A stretch of DNA of 9,279 nucleotides from an uncultured Candidatus Saccharibacteria bacterium (GTDB lineage Bacteria > Patescibacteria > Saccharimonadia > Saccharimonadales > UBA6022): contig CAMPHY010000026.1 of the NCBI GenBank assembly GCA_946886125.1, positions 1 through 9,279 of the forward strand. The letters run 5' to 3'. Shown piece by piece: positions 1-5,971 of the stretch. The notes beneath the pieces were generated by a model. It was not told the DNA's origin. It searched no databases and was given only the letters and a program-made list of their open reading frames with translations. A program made the position numbers and the translations under genes. Positions within the stretch are counted from its first letter, which is position 1. Every line of letters begins with the position of its first letter.

Positions 1-12
1 TGCTCTAATAGA

Positions 13-270
13 TTAACTTGGAATAATAAGGTCAAGCATTAACCACTCGGGTTTGCCTTCTACTATCGCTGCTACAGATAAATACATTGACGACAAGCCA
101 CCAACAATCATTATACTTGCAACTAGCCAACCAAATATAGCAAAGTGCAGGCACGCAAGTGTTACGACAGTAAATCCTACTAAAAATACAATTACACCCA
201 CAATCATCAGTGCCCAACTGCGACCAGTAATCGAAATGATGGGCATCTTTTCTTTTGGTGGCTTCTTCAC
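13..270 (-). CDS. Small two-helix membrane protein, unknown function
   Basis: Encodes 85 aa. A basic N-terminus (KKPPKEK, residues 2-8) is followed by two hydrophobic segments at about 19-41 and 43-70. The tail contains EGKPEWLMLDLIIP (71-84). There is no signal-peptidase site and no catalytic motif that I can see. The start is GTG at 268-270, 7 nt after the TAG stop of the glycyl-tRNA synthetase gene. The Shine-Dalgarno-like TAGGG overlaps that stop, so translation is probably coupled and the gene is the last of the glyS transcript. I recall short proteins with a PEWLxLDLIxP-like tail from Saccharibacteria, but I cannot name a family. Function is unknown; the inner-membrane location is inferred from hydropathy. 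The reading frame is complete, with TAA at 13-15. Confidence 0.7.
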   Translation of the reverse strand: MKKPPKEKMPIISITGRSWALMIVGVIVFLVGFTVVTLACLHFAIFGWLVASIMIVGGLSSMYLSVAAIVEGKPEWLMLDLIIPS

Positions 271-277
271 ATTGACC

Positions 278-1636
278 CTAAATTAACTCACTGATAGTAA
301 CGCGTGTTTGCTCAGTCGTATCACGACTACGAACAGTGATCGTATTATCTTCGAGCGTATCAAAATCAATAACTATACAATATGGTGTTCCGATTTCATC
401 TTGACGACGATATCGTTTTCCGATGTTGCCATTATCATCCCACATAACATTGCCATGTTTTTTCTTAAGTAATTCATACACCTCACGTGCTTTTTGAGCA
501 AGCTCTGGCTTATTTTTAAGAAGCGGTGAAACACAATATTTTACTGGTGCTAAGTGCTCCGGGAATTTCATAAAGATACGCTTTTCACCGTTTACTTCAT
601 CCTCAGTATAGGCAGCTGAGAGTACTGCCATAAGCGCACGTTCTACACCAAACGACGGCTCGATCACGTGCGGTACGAACTTTTCGTTTGTTCCCTTTAC
701 GTTATACTCCATACTTTTACCCGCATTGTTTTGAATGTTCATAAGGTCAAAATTAGTGCGATACGCAAGACCGAGGAGTTCTTCACGGCCGATTGGAAAA
801 TCGTATTCAATATCAATTGTGCGCTCACTGTAATGAGCTCGGTCGGCTTTTGGTACTTCAAGCTCGTGAATCGCATCACGTGGTAAACCAAGTGCTTCAA
901 GAAATTCATAAATGTCTTTTAATAGCGCTTCGAATGATTCCTGCCATTTATCTGGGTGAACAAAATATTCAATTTCCATTTGTTCAAACTCGCGACTACG
1001 AAATACAAAATCACGCGGACTAATTTCGTTACGAAACGCCTTACCTTGTTGCGCTAAGCCAAATGGTAAATCTGGATAAAAATTGTCGACAACATTTTTG
1101 TAGTTGGTAAAAATACCCTGAGCGGTTTCTGGGCGAAGATAGCTAATTGACTTATCATCCGCTACCGGGCCGACGGTCGTCTGAAACATCATATTAAACG
1201 TACGCACTTCAGACAGTGGATTACCATTTGGACTTTTAATCTCTTTTTCAATAATTAAGTCATTGAGCTCTGCATTCGTCAGACCATTCACTTCAAACCC
1301 AGCATCTTTTACTAAGTGATCAGCGCGAAACCGCTGTTTTGTCTCAAGATCTTCCACGAGCGGATCGGTGAACGTGTCAACATGACCACTTGCCTGCCAC
1401 ACTTTCTGGTTCATCAAAATAGCCGCATCAACTCCGTACATATCGTCACGACTATCAACAAACATCTTCCACCATAACTGCATAATATTACGCTTCAGCG
1501 CCACGCCAAGAGGGCCGTAGTCCCATGTCCCCGATAAGCCTCCGTAGACGTCACTCCCCTGATAAATAAAGCCTCGACGCTTTGCCAGACTTACAATTGC
1601 TTCCATTCGTTCGTTTTTCACTTGTTGATTCGCCAT
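278..1636 (-). CDS. glyS: Glycyl-tRNA synthetase, alpha2 (single-chain) class II type
   Basis: Charges tRNA-Gly with glycine in the cytoplasm. At 452 aa it fits the homodimeric class of about 460 aa found in Firmicutes, archaea and many CPR bacteria, not the two-subunit GlyQ/GlyS enzyme. Visible landmarks are GLSGTWDYGPLG (33-44, N-terminal/motif 1 region), LRPETAQGIFTNY (167-179), motif 2 FRNEISPRDFVFRSREFEQM (201-220; ATP-binding Arg about R202) and motif 3 EPSFGVERAL (326-335; R333). The C-terminal anticodon-binding domain spans about 358-452 and includes HLAPVKYCVSPL and RYRRQDEIGTPYCIVID. The ATG at 1634-1636 has no Shine-Dalgarno, but an extended -10 lies 11 nt upstream, so the mRNA is probably almost leaderless. 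It follows recO after a 37-bp gap and precedes the small membrane-protein gene. The symbol glyS is used here in the single-chain sense (also called glyQS). Confidence 0.97.
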   Translation of the reverse strand: MANQQVKNERMEAIVSLAKRRGFIYQGSDVYGGLSGTWDYGPLGVALKRNIMQLWWKMFVDSRDDMYGVDAAILMNQKVWQASGHVDTFTDPLVEDLETKQRFRADHLVKDAGFEVNGLTNAELNDLIIEKEIKSPNGNPLSEVRTFNMMFQTTVGPVADDKSISYLRPETAQGIFTNYKNVVDNFYPDLPFGLAQQGKAFRNEISPRDFVFRSREFEQMEIEYFVHPDKWQESFEALLKDIYEFLEALGLPRDAIHELEVPKADRAHYSERTIDIEYDFPIGREELLGLAYRTNFDLMNIQNNAGKSMEYNVKGTNEKFVPHVIEPSFGVERALMAVLSAAYTEDEVNGEKRIFMKFPEHLAPVKYCVSPLLKNKPELAQKAREVYELLKKKHGNVMWDDNGNIGKRYRRQDEIGTPYCIVIDFDTLEDNTITVRSRDTTEQTRVTISELI

Positions 1637-1647
1637 AATTACTGCTT

Positions 1648-1656
1648 ATTATAACA
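1648..1656 (-). promoter_or_regulatory. Extended -10 promoter for glyS
   Basis: The minus strand reads TGTTATAAT, a perfect TATAAT preceded by the TGn of an extended -10. No good -35 lies 16-18 bp upstream, as is usual for extended -10 promoters. The expected transcription start falls about 5 nt before the glyS ATG, which leaves no room for a ribosome binding site. Confidence 0.55.
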
Positions 1657-1673
1657 GATACGAGCACTAGCCC

Positions 1674-2348
1674 TTAAATTGCTGCGTGCTGCCGAGCAAC
1701 CAGCCAGCAATCTGGTAGAATATCACCCACCCCGCCTACTTGTGCTAATGTTTTAAGCGATTTTGCATTAATAAGACGCAACAACTTAATGTGATCAGCG
1801 CCAATATCTCCTTGCTCCACAGGTCGAAAGCCCGTCTCTGCTTGATCGTAACGGTACTGCATATCCGACTGAAGTGACGCACCCGAGATATCATGCGTCA
1901 AGCTCAGCTCGTGTCCGAGTAGCGCGCTGTAACGTAAGTAAAACCACGTCTCCACTAATTGTCTCGGTATCGTCTCCGTATCGAGCCCCATAAGCACTTC
2001 GAGTAATACATCATACCACTCTGGCTCGTCCACCATATCACTTGCTCGAGAGACATGCTTAATAACCTCATAGCCAAATTGCATACGGTCATAGTCTTGA
2101 AGGATGTGGCGATAAAATTGAATCAATCGAGCTGACGTCAGTACACCAAGCTCACCTTTTCCCTCTCCAATTACTACGTCACTTACGGCAAACAATTCAA
2201 TTCCACCAGCAAGTCGTGATTTCTCCTTACGGACCCCACGCGCCATAACACTACGCCGGCCTTCTGGTGTCATCATCTGTAGAATGCGATCTGCTTCACC
2301 ATAATTTGTACGCCGAAGCACAATAGCGCGCGTACGAAGCGTTTTCAT
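1674..2348 (-). CDS. recO: DNA repair protein RecO
   Basis: RecO is a recombination mediator. With RecR it loads RecA on SSB-coated single-stranded DNA in gap repair, and it anneals complementary strands. The protein is 224 aa (E. coli RecO is 242). The N-terminal OB-fold is recognisable: TRAIVLRRTNYGEADRILQM (6-25), then the basic GRRSVMARGVRKEKSRLAGG stretch (30-49) and a second conserved beta region ending near 80 (LIQFYRHI). The helical C-terminal half contains LKLLRLINAKSLKTLAQ-like residues. It lacks the CxxC pairs of zinc-binding RecO proteins and has a single Cys near the C-terminus. The ATG overlaps the stop of the response-regulator gene as ATGA (2345-2348), and GGAG lies 9 nt upstream. 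It is therefore co-transcribed and coupled with the kinase/receiver pair. Confidence 0.9.
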   Translation of the reverse strand: MKTLRTRAIVLRRTNYGEADRILQMMTPEGRRSVMARGVRKEKSRLAGGIELFAVSDVVIGEGKGELGVLTSARLIQFYRHILQDYDRMQFGYEVIKHVSRASDMVDEPEWYDVLLEVLMGLDTETIPRQLVETWFYLRYSALLGHELSLTHDISGASLQSDMQYRYDQAETGFRPVEQGDIGADHIKLLRLINAKSLKTLAQVGGVGDILPDCWLVARQHAAI

Positions 2349-2719
2349 AGCGTAACACTCCGAAGCGCCGTAACAATATCGTCAGGTTGCATAACAGATT
2401 TATCCAAAATTCTTTGCACGCCATAGGGCACTAACTGGTCACTATCAAGATCAGCAGCCATATTAGTACAAAGGACGACTGGTATGGCTGCTGTATCGTT
2501 ATACGACTGCAGTTCATGAAGTAGCGTAAAGGCTGTTGTGCCCGTAAGTAGTACATCAAGTACAATGGCATCGGGTTTAAACTCATCAATGACATCAATC
2601 GCCGCTAACGCGTGAGGCACATGCTGCACCTGGTAATGATGTACTGCTAATATACGCTCAAATTGTTCTGCCAGCCAGAAATCATCTTCAATTATCAGAA
2701 TACGAAGCTGTTTACTCAT
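2345..2719 (-). CDS. Stand-alone receiver-domain response regulator (CheY-like)
   Basis: A 124-aa protein that is all receiver domain, with no DNA-binding or enzymatic output. The phosphorylation site is complete: acidic pair D12/D13 (IIEDD at 9-13), phosphoacceptor D55 (DAIVLD), switch T85 (VVLCT) and conserved K107 (ILDK). The usual Pro after the Lys is Ser here. The gene overlaps the kinase gene by ATGA (2716-2719) and has no Shine-Dalgarno of its own, so translation should depend on termination-reinitiation from the kinase frame. The cognate kinase is almost certainly the upstream gene. Without an output domain the signal must pass by protein-protein contact, as with CheY or Spo0F. The third gene of the operon is recO, but a physical link to RecO is only speculation. 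Cytoplasmic. Confidence 0.92.
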   Translation of the reverse strand: MSKQLRILIIEDDFWLAEQFERILAVHHYQVQHVPHALAAIDVIDEFKPDAIVLDVLLTGTTAFTLLHELQSYNDTAAIPVVLCTNMAADLDSDQLVPYGVQRILDKSVMQPDDIVTALRSVTL

Positions 2720-3420
2720 AGTAATCGTAGTTGACTGGAGGCGTGCATATCGACATAAAATGAGGCTCCGTCACGATGACGGGTCGCACCAATCGCTCCT
2801 TGCATTGCTTCAGCAAACTGGCTTGCAATATATAATCCCAAGCCGCTGCTTTGTGGCCTGGCGTGCAGCGCCTGAGGTCTCTGCAATTTGCTCGATACGC
2901 TTTTCCACATTGCTGGCGATACGGCAGGTCCGTAATCTCGTACCCCTACACGTACCAAATTGTCTTTGAGCGCCTGGGTGCGTAGTTCTACAACTCCGTC
3001 CTCGGCAGCATAGTGCAGTGCGTTATCGCTGAAATTCATGACGATCCGCCGAAGTAGATCACGATTTGCTACTATAACTGGTGGCCGGCGACGCGTTGCG
3101 ACGCGAATACTACGTCCATGCGCTTCAAATAATGGCGTGAGCTCATGGGCTATATCTTCACAGAGCTGCTGCGGGTTTAATGGCTCAAGTTCAAATAATG
3201 CATCTTCTAAGCGTGCACAACGCGTAAGATCAGCTGTCAAACGCAGGGCGCGTTCACTAGTGAGTGTCATTTGCCGCAGCATTCGAGCACGCTCAGTCGG
3301 AGAGAGGTCAGCTTGCTCAAGTGTGAGTGAAAGCTGACGTACGAGTGCAAGCGGCGCCTTTAGTTCATGGGCGGCAGTAATGAGCGAAGAAGAGTCACCA
3401 AGCAGCGACCCTTTAATCAT
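2716..3420 (-). CDS. Minimal cytoplasmic sensor histidine kinase (HisKA + HATPase_c)
   Basis: 234 aa from the preferred ATG at 3418-3420. The strong GGGGAGGA lies 7 nt before that codon. An in-frame ATG at 3450 would add 10 residues and could be read leaderless from the -10 at 3460-3465. The protein has no membrane segment, PAS, GAF or HAMP. H-box AAHELKAPLALV has phospho-His H18, followed by dimerisation helices to about residue 75. The ATP-binding domain has N-box NFSDN (N129, N133), a G1 box DYGP (D162, G164; the following Gly of the DxGxG pattern is Ala) and G2 SSGLGL (G193, G195). The F-box is hard to see. The H+4 residue, usually Thr/Asn and needed for phosphatase activity in HisKA kinases such as EnvZ, is Ala22. 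The partner is the overlapping receiver gene. The input signal must be cytoplasmic or come from another protein. Confidence 0.88.
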   Translation of the reverse strand: MIKGSLLGDSSSLITAAHELKAPLALVRQLSLTLEQADLSPTERARMLRQMTLTSERALRLTADLTRCARLEDALFELEPLNPQQLCEDIAHELTPLFEAHGRSIRVATRRRPPVIVANRDLLRRIVMNFSDNALHYAAEDGVVELRTQALKDNLVRVGVRDYGPAVSPAMWKSVSSKLQRPQALHARPQSSGLGLYIASQFAEAMQGAIGATRHRDGASFYVDMHASSQLRLL

Positions 3421-3427
3421 TAAATCA

Positions 3428-3435
3428 TCCTCCCC
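3428..3435 (-). promoter_or_regulatory. Strong Shine-Dalgarno deciding the kinase start
   Basis: GGGGAGGA on the minus strand, 7 nt before the ATG at 3418-3420. It is one of the best ribosome binding sites in the window, and it lies inside the reading frame of the alternative upstream ATG (3450), where it encodes the GEDD region. It favours the shorter kinase. Use of both starts is possible. Confidence 0.6.
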
Positions 3436-3459
3436 TAGCCCTTTTCGCATACTATCTCT

Positions 3460-3468
3460 AGTGTAGCA
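3460..3468 (-). promoter_or_regulatory. Extended -10 promoter for the kinase-receiver-recO operon
   Basis: The minus strand reads TGCTACACT, a TGn plus TACACT (4 of 6 to TATAAT), in the 41-bp gap between the exported-domain gene and the kinase. No clear -35 is present. The predicted start near 3453 gives a leader of about 33 nt carrying the Shine-Dalgarno for the ATG at 3420, or a leader of about 3 nt for the ATG at 3450. Confidence 0.4.
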
Positions 3469-3491
3469 TGCGAATTAGTAAATACGGAGCC

Positions 3492-4148
3492 TTACTTATT
3501 GAACGTAATCGTCTTAATGAGTTCGTCAAATGCAGGTCTAAACGTCTCGGCGTCAGTACGGAGCGTGACGGTTTTATCGCGAATTTTATAAATGACAGCT
3601 GAACCACGAATATCATCACTAAAACTACCGTCAAAACGCGTGCCGTTATTACCATCGACAGAAACACCACTTGAACGCAGTTCACCGTTTTCTACGCGAT
3701 TTGAGTAGTCGTCAAGTACGTCTTCATAATCCTTATCTTCAATCGTGACGCGTAAAGCAAATTGCGTTGAATCATCGAGCGGCGGTACGATACCGGGATT
3801 TAAATACGCTTCAAACCTATTGCCATTAGAGGTATCTTCAGCAACGTGCACGCTCCAAGTCTTTGAGTAATCGAACATAAGTCGTCCATAATCATCTGGG
3901 CCAACAAATTGTTCGTACGGAAGTTGTTCACGCTTTAAAAATTCCGCCTCTAACTTATCGGCCTGCTCTTTATTAGATTCAGCGACCGCTACCGCTACCT
4001 TAGCGTCAACATTATTTTTTTGATCAGTGTAGTTCATATAAGCCCACACAGCTGCGCCACCTGTACCAGCCAGTAATACCGCAAGAGCAATCGTGGTTAT
4101 GAGGAGGCCGCTAATGGCGCCGCGCTCGTGAGAATGTGAGTAGTTCAT
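3492..4148 (-). CDS. Single-pass membrane protein with exported domain, unknown function
   Basis: 218 aa from the ATG at 4146-4148. A short cytoplasmic head (MNYSHSHERGAIS) leads to one long hydrophobic helix (about 11-38), then a charged stretch with coiled-coil character (43-75) and an extracytoplasmic domain of about 140 residues. That domain contains DYSKTWSVHV (93-102), a FALRVTIEDKDYEDVLDDY segment (130-148) and a C-terminal VIYKIRDKTVTLRTDAETFRP...FDELIKTITF strand-helix pattern. The Y-x-x-x-W-x-V start and the terminal I-x-x-I-x-F resemble PsbP-like or lipoprotein-type beta domains, but this is pattern memory, not proof. I recall similar membrane proteins as common in Saccharibacteria. 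The frame extends to an ATG at 4253, but that start lies inside the methyltransferase gene and upstream of a near-consensus promoter. The TATAAT-N6-ATG spacing marks 4148 as the start. Function is unknown. Confidence 0.75.
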   Translation of the reverse strand: MNYSHSHERGAISGLLITTIALAVLLAGTGGAAVWAYMNYTDQKNNVDAKVAVAVAESNKEQADKLEAEFLKREQLPYEQFVGPDDYGRLMFDYSKTWSVHVAEDTSNGNRFEAYLNPGIVPPLDDSTQFALRVTIEDKDYEDVLDDYSNRVENGELRSSGVSVDGNNGTRFDGSFSDDIRGSAVIYKIRDKTVTLRTDAETFRPAFDELIKTITFNK

Positions 4149-4154
4149 GCCGTC

Positions 4155-4183
4155 ATTATACTTGTGCTTCTGTCTCCTGTAAA
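4155..4183 (-). promoter_or_regulatory. Near-consensus promoter producing a leaderless mRNA
   Basis: Minus strand: TTTACA (4178-4183, 5 of 6 to TTGACA), 17-bp spacer, TATAAT (4155-4160, perfect), then exactly 6 nt before the ATG at 4148. The A of the ATG falls at the expected +1. The -10 overlaps the TAA stop of the upstream methyltransferase gene, so the promoter lies wholly inside coding sequence. Confidence 0.8.
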
Positions 4184-4680
4184 GGAGGGACGTGATAAAG
4201 AAAGAAGGATTCATTCTGGCGCAGTATGGTTTGTCCTGGAACCATGAATCCATAGCTCATAAAATAGAGAGGCTTACGCAATCGACTCGCCTCTTTTTGT
4301 ACTTTTTGATACATTTTTTGAATATCACGTGATTCTCCAAATGTATACACAATTGTTGTATCGTCCGGTAGGCGCGTCAGCCAAAAATCTGCGAGTCGAA
4401 TCGTGACAAGATGTCGAAGCTGACGTGATACGATACGGCTTATTAGTACTAAAATAGGATTCAGCTCATACCCAATAGCGCGCGCGCCACAGCGGGCCGC
4501 CTCCCGTAGTACAATCCCATCCCCACTCCCAATATCAACCAAAAGATCATCGGAACTCAGTGGATATAATTCTTTAAACGCCTTTTTTAAATTATGTCGT
4601 TTCGTTGGTACGTATGGCGCTCCGCGAAATACCGTCAGGCCGAACAACAGTACAACAACAATCAGTGGAAGTACCCACAC
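4156..4680 (-). CDS. Membrane-anchored FAM173-like SAM-dependent methyltransferase
   Basis: 174 aa. One N-terminal hydrophobic anchor (about 3-18, LPLIVVVLLFGLTVF) is followed by a short Rossmann methyltransferase domain. Motif I is LLVDIGSGDG (46-55), the post-I acidic motif is AIGYELNP (68-75), and further matches are ADFW (97-100) and TIVYTFGES (109-117). The pattern membrane helix, then VDIGSGDG, then GYELNP, then SR, resembles the FAM173/ATPSC-KMT family. Its eukaryotic members methylate lysine (ATP synthase c-subunit, ANT); bacterial members are mostly uncharacterised. The substrate here is unknown. The GTG start (4678-4680) lies 6 nt after the xseB stop with no clear Shine-Dalgarno, so coupling with xseB is likely. 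The last codons contain the -10 of the next gene's promoter. The methyltransferase assignment is firm and the family placement moderate. Confidence 0.8.
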   Translation of the reverse strand: MWVLPLIVVVLLFGLTVFRGAPYVPTKRHNLKKAFKELYPLSSDDLLVDIGSGDGIVLREAARCGARAIGYELNPILVLISRIVSRQLRHLVTIRLADFWLTRLPDDTTIVYTFGESRDIQKMYQKVQKEASRLRKPLYFMSYGFMVPGQTILRQNESFFLYHVPPLQETEAQV

Positions 4681-4686
4681 TATAGC

Positions 4687-4887
4687 TTATTCACTCGCAA
4701 ATGATTTTTTTACAACCGTAATATCATTTTTAAGCGCCGCAAGATCAGCTTCAATTTCTTCAGCTAACTTTTCTGCCCGCTTAAATACATCAAGCGCCTG
4801 TTCAAGCGCAAATTCTTCACTATCAAACCATGCCACAAGTTCATTTAGTTCAGTCGTCTTGTCTTGAATAGTCTTATTTTTTGTCAT
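4687..4887 (-). CDS. xseB: Exodeoxyribonuclease VII small subunit
   Basis: 66 aa (the E. coli subunit is 80), entirely helical. It shows the family pattern: a first helix (TTELNELVAWFDSEEFALEQALDVFKRAEKL, about 11-41) and a second helix (AEEIEADLAALKNDITVVKKSF). XseB binds the large subunit to form the oligomeric enzyme that degrades single-stranded DNA to acid-soluble oligonucleotides. The ATG overlaps the end of xseA by 14 nt, with AAGGT about 8 nt upstream. It sits directly after xseA in the usual order. Confidence 0.9.
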   Translation of the reverse strand: MTKNKTIQDKTTELNELVAWFDSEEFALEQALDVFKRAEKLAEEIEADLAALKNDITVVKKSFASE

Positions 4888-5971
4888 ATGATTCTACCTT
4901 TGCTTTTATTATAGCGTGCTTCGTTTCTATACTGACGACATCGCCCACTTGCGGCTTACCGCGAATAATAGCATAGCCTCGAGCCAATACCTTATTGGGA
5001 TCAAGCTCCGACAAAAGCTGCGTCGTACTGCGTAACTTTCTCTGTTCATCTTCAATTCGTCGCAAACAAGTATCAAGCGCACTGTTCAGTTGCTGCCTTA
5101 CTATTAATGATCGTTGGTGGAGCGCCTGCTCTACGCGTGGCAAGAGCGAGCGAACCTGATACTGTACGCTTCTAACTACCTCTCGAGTATCTGGTACAAG
5201 AATCTGCGCAGCATTACTCGGCGTCGCCGCACGTACGTCAGCTGCCATATCGGCAAGACTTTCGTCTGTTTCGTGCCCCACGCCTACAAGTGTCGGTACA
5301 CGACTAGCAGCAATTTCGCGCACCAGTAATTCGTCATTGAATGCGGCAAGATCATCCTTACTGCCACCGCCACGAATCAGTACGATCACCTCCGGAAGCA
5401 CCTCTTGTGAGTTGAAGTATTTTAGTGCACGTATCATTTGATCCGGCGCATCGTCACCTTGTACTTGCACTTGTGCAACATCGACTACTACTCCGCCCCA
5501 ACGGTCATTTAAAATTTTAATAAAATCAGTATATCCTGCTGCTTGCACACTGCTAATAACTGCTACGCGCTTCGGTATACGCGGGAGTGATCGTTTACGT
5601 TCAGGAGCAAATAACCCTTCCTTGTCGAGTTTTGCCTTGAGTAGCTCAAAACTTTTTTTAATATCGCCTTCACCGCTTGGACGAATCGCACGAATCGTAA
5701 GGCTGAATTTTCCCCACTGCGTCAATTTTGGTGAGGCGGTAACAATTACCTTCATGCCATCTTCAATCGGCTGGCGCAACTGCCAAAGCATCATAAAACA
5801 ACCAACACTTGCACCAGCGTCTTTTAAGTCAAAAAAGATAAACTTACCCTGGTTGACCTTAAAGCTCGCAACTTCGCCTTCAATCTGGACACTCGGGTAT
5901 GCATACTCGAGTGTTTGATTAGTCAGCGCGACAAAGTCGCTAACGCTGAATTGGAGGTTTGCCTTTTCCAT
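4874..5971 (-). CDS. xseA: Exodeoxyribonuclease VII large subunit
   Basis: The catalytic subunit of ExoVII, a metal-dependent exonuclease on single-stranded DNA that works from both ends. An N-terminal OB-fold (about 8-98) is followed by the nuclease core: RVAVISSVQAAGYTD (135-149), RGGGS (200-204), FNDE (211-214), VGHETDESLAD (231-241) and RAATPS (247-252). By alignment with E. coli, the catalytic set D155/R205/H238/D241/D246 corresponds to D149, R200, H233, D236 and D241. A coiled coil at about 262-320 and the terminal LDPNKVLARGYAII (323-336) complete the family layout. At 365 aa it is about 90 shorter than the E. coli protein, mainly in the C-terminal coiled coil. The ATG lies 32 nt inside the end of the flippase-like gene with only a weak GAAG upstream, suggesting coupling. 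xseB follows with an overlap. Confidence 0.95.
   Translation of the reverse strand: MEKANLQFSVSDFVALTNQTLEYAYPSVQIEGEVASFKVNQGKFIFFDLKDAGASVGCFMMLWQLRQPIEDGMKVIVTASPKLTQWGKFSLTIRAIRPSGEGDIKKSFELLKAKLDKEGLFAPERKRSLPRIPKRVAVISSVQAAGYTDFIKILNDRWGGVVVDVAQVQVQGDDAPDQMIRALKYFNSQEVLPEVIVLIRGGGSKDDLAAFNDELLVREIAASRVPTLVGVGHETDESLADMAADVRAATPSNAAQILVPDTREVVRSVQYQVRSLLPRVEQALHQRSLIVRQQLNSALDTCLRRIEDEQRKLRSTTQLLSELDPNKVLARGYAIIRGKPQVGDVVSIETKHAIIKAKVESYDKK

Noticed and set aside
32..217. 61-codon alternative frame inside the small membrane-protein gene
   Set aside because: Cys/Trp-rich out-of-frame reading; the 85-aa frame has two clean hydrophobic helices and a coupled start.
3038..3337. 99-codon plus-strand frame inside the kinase gene
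   Set aside because: Arg/Ser-rich antisense shadow of the kinase coding sequence.
4149..4253. 35-residue upstream extension of the exported-domain protein
   Set aside because: It runs through the methyltransferase gene and the promoter, and would put a polar segment before a well-placed membrane helix.
5622..5918. 98-codon plus-strand frame inside xseA
   Set aside because: Antisense shadow of a conserved gene; no start signals or family features.
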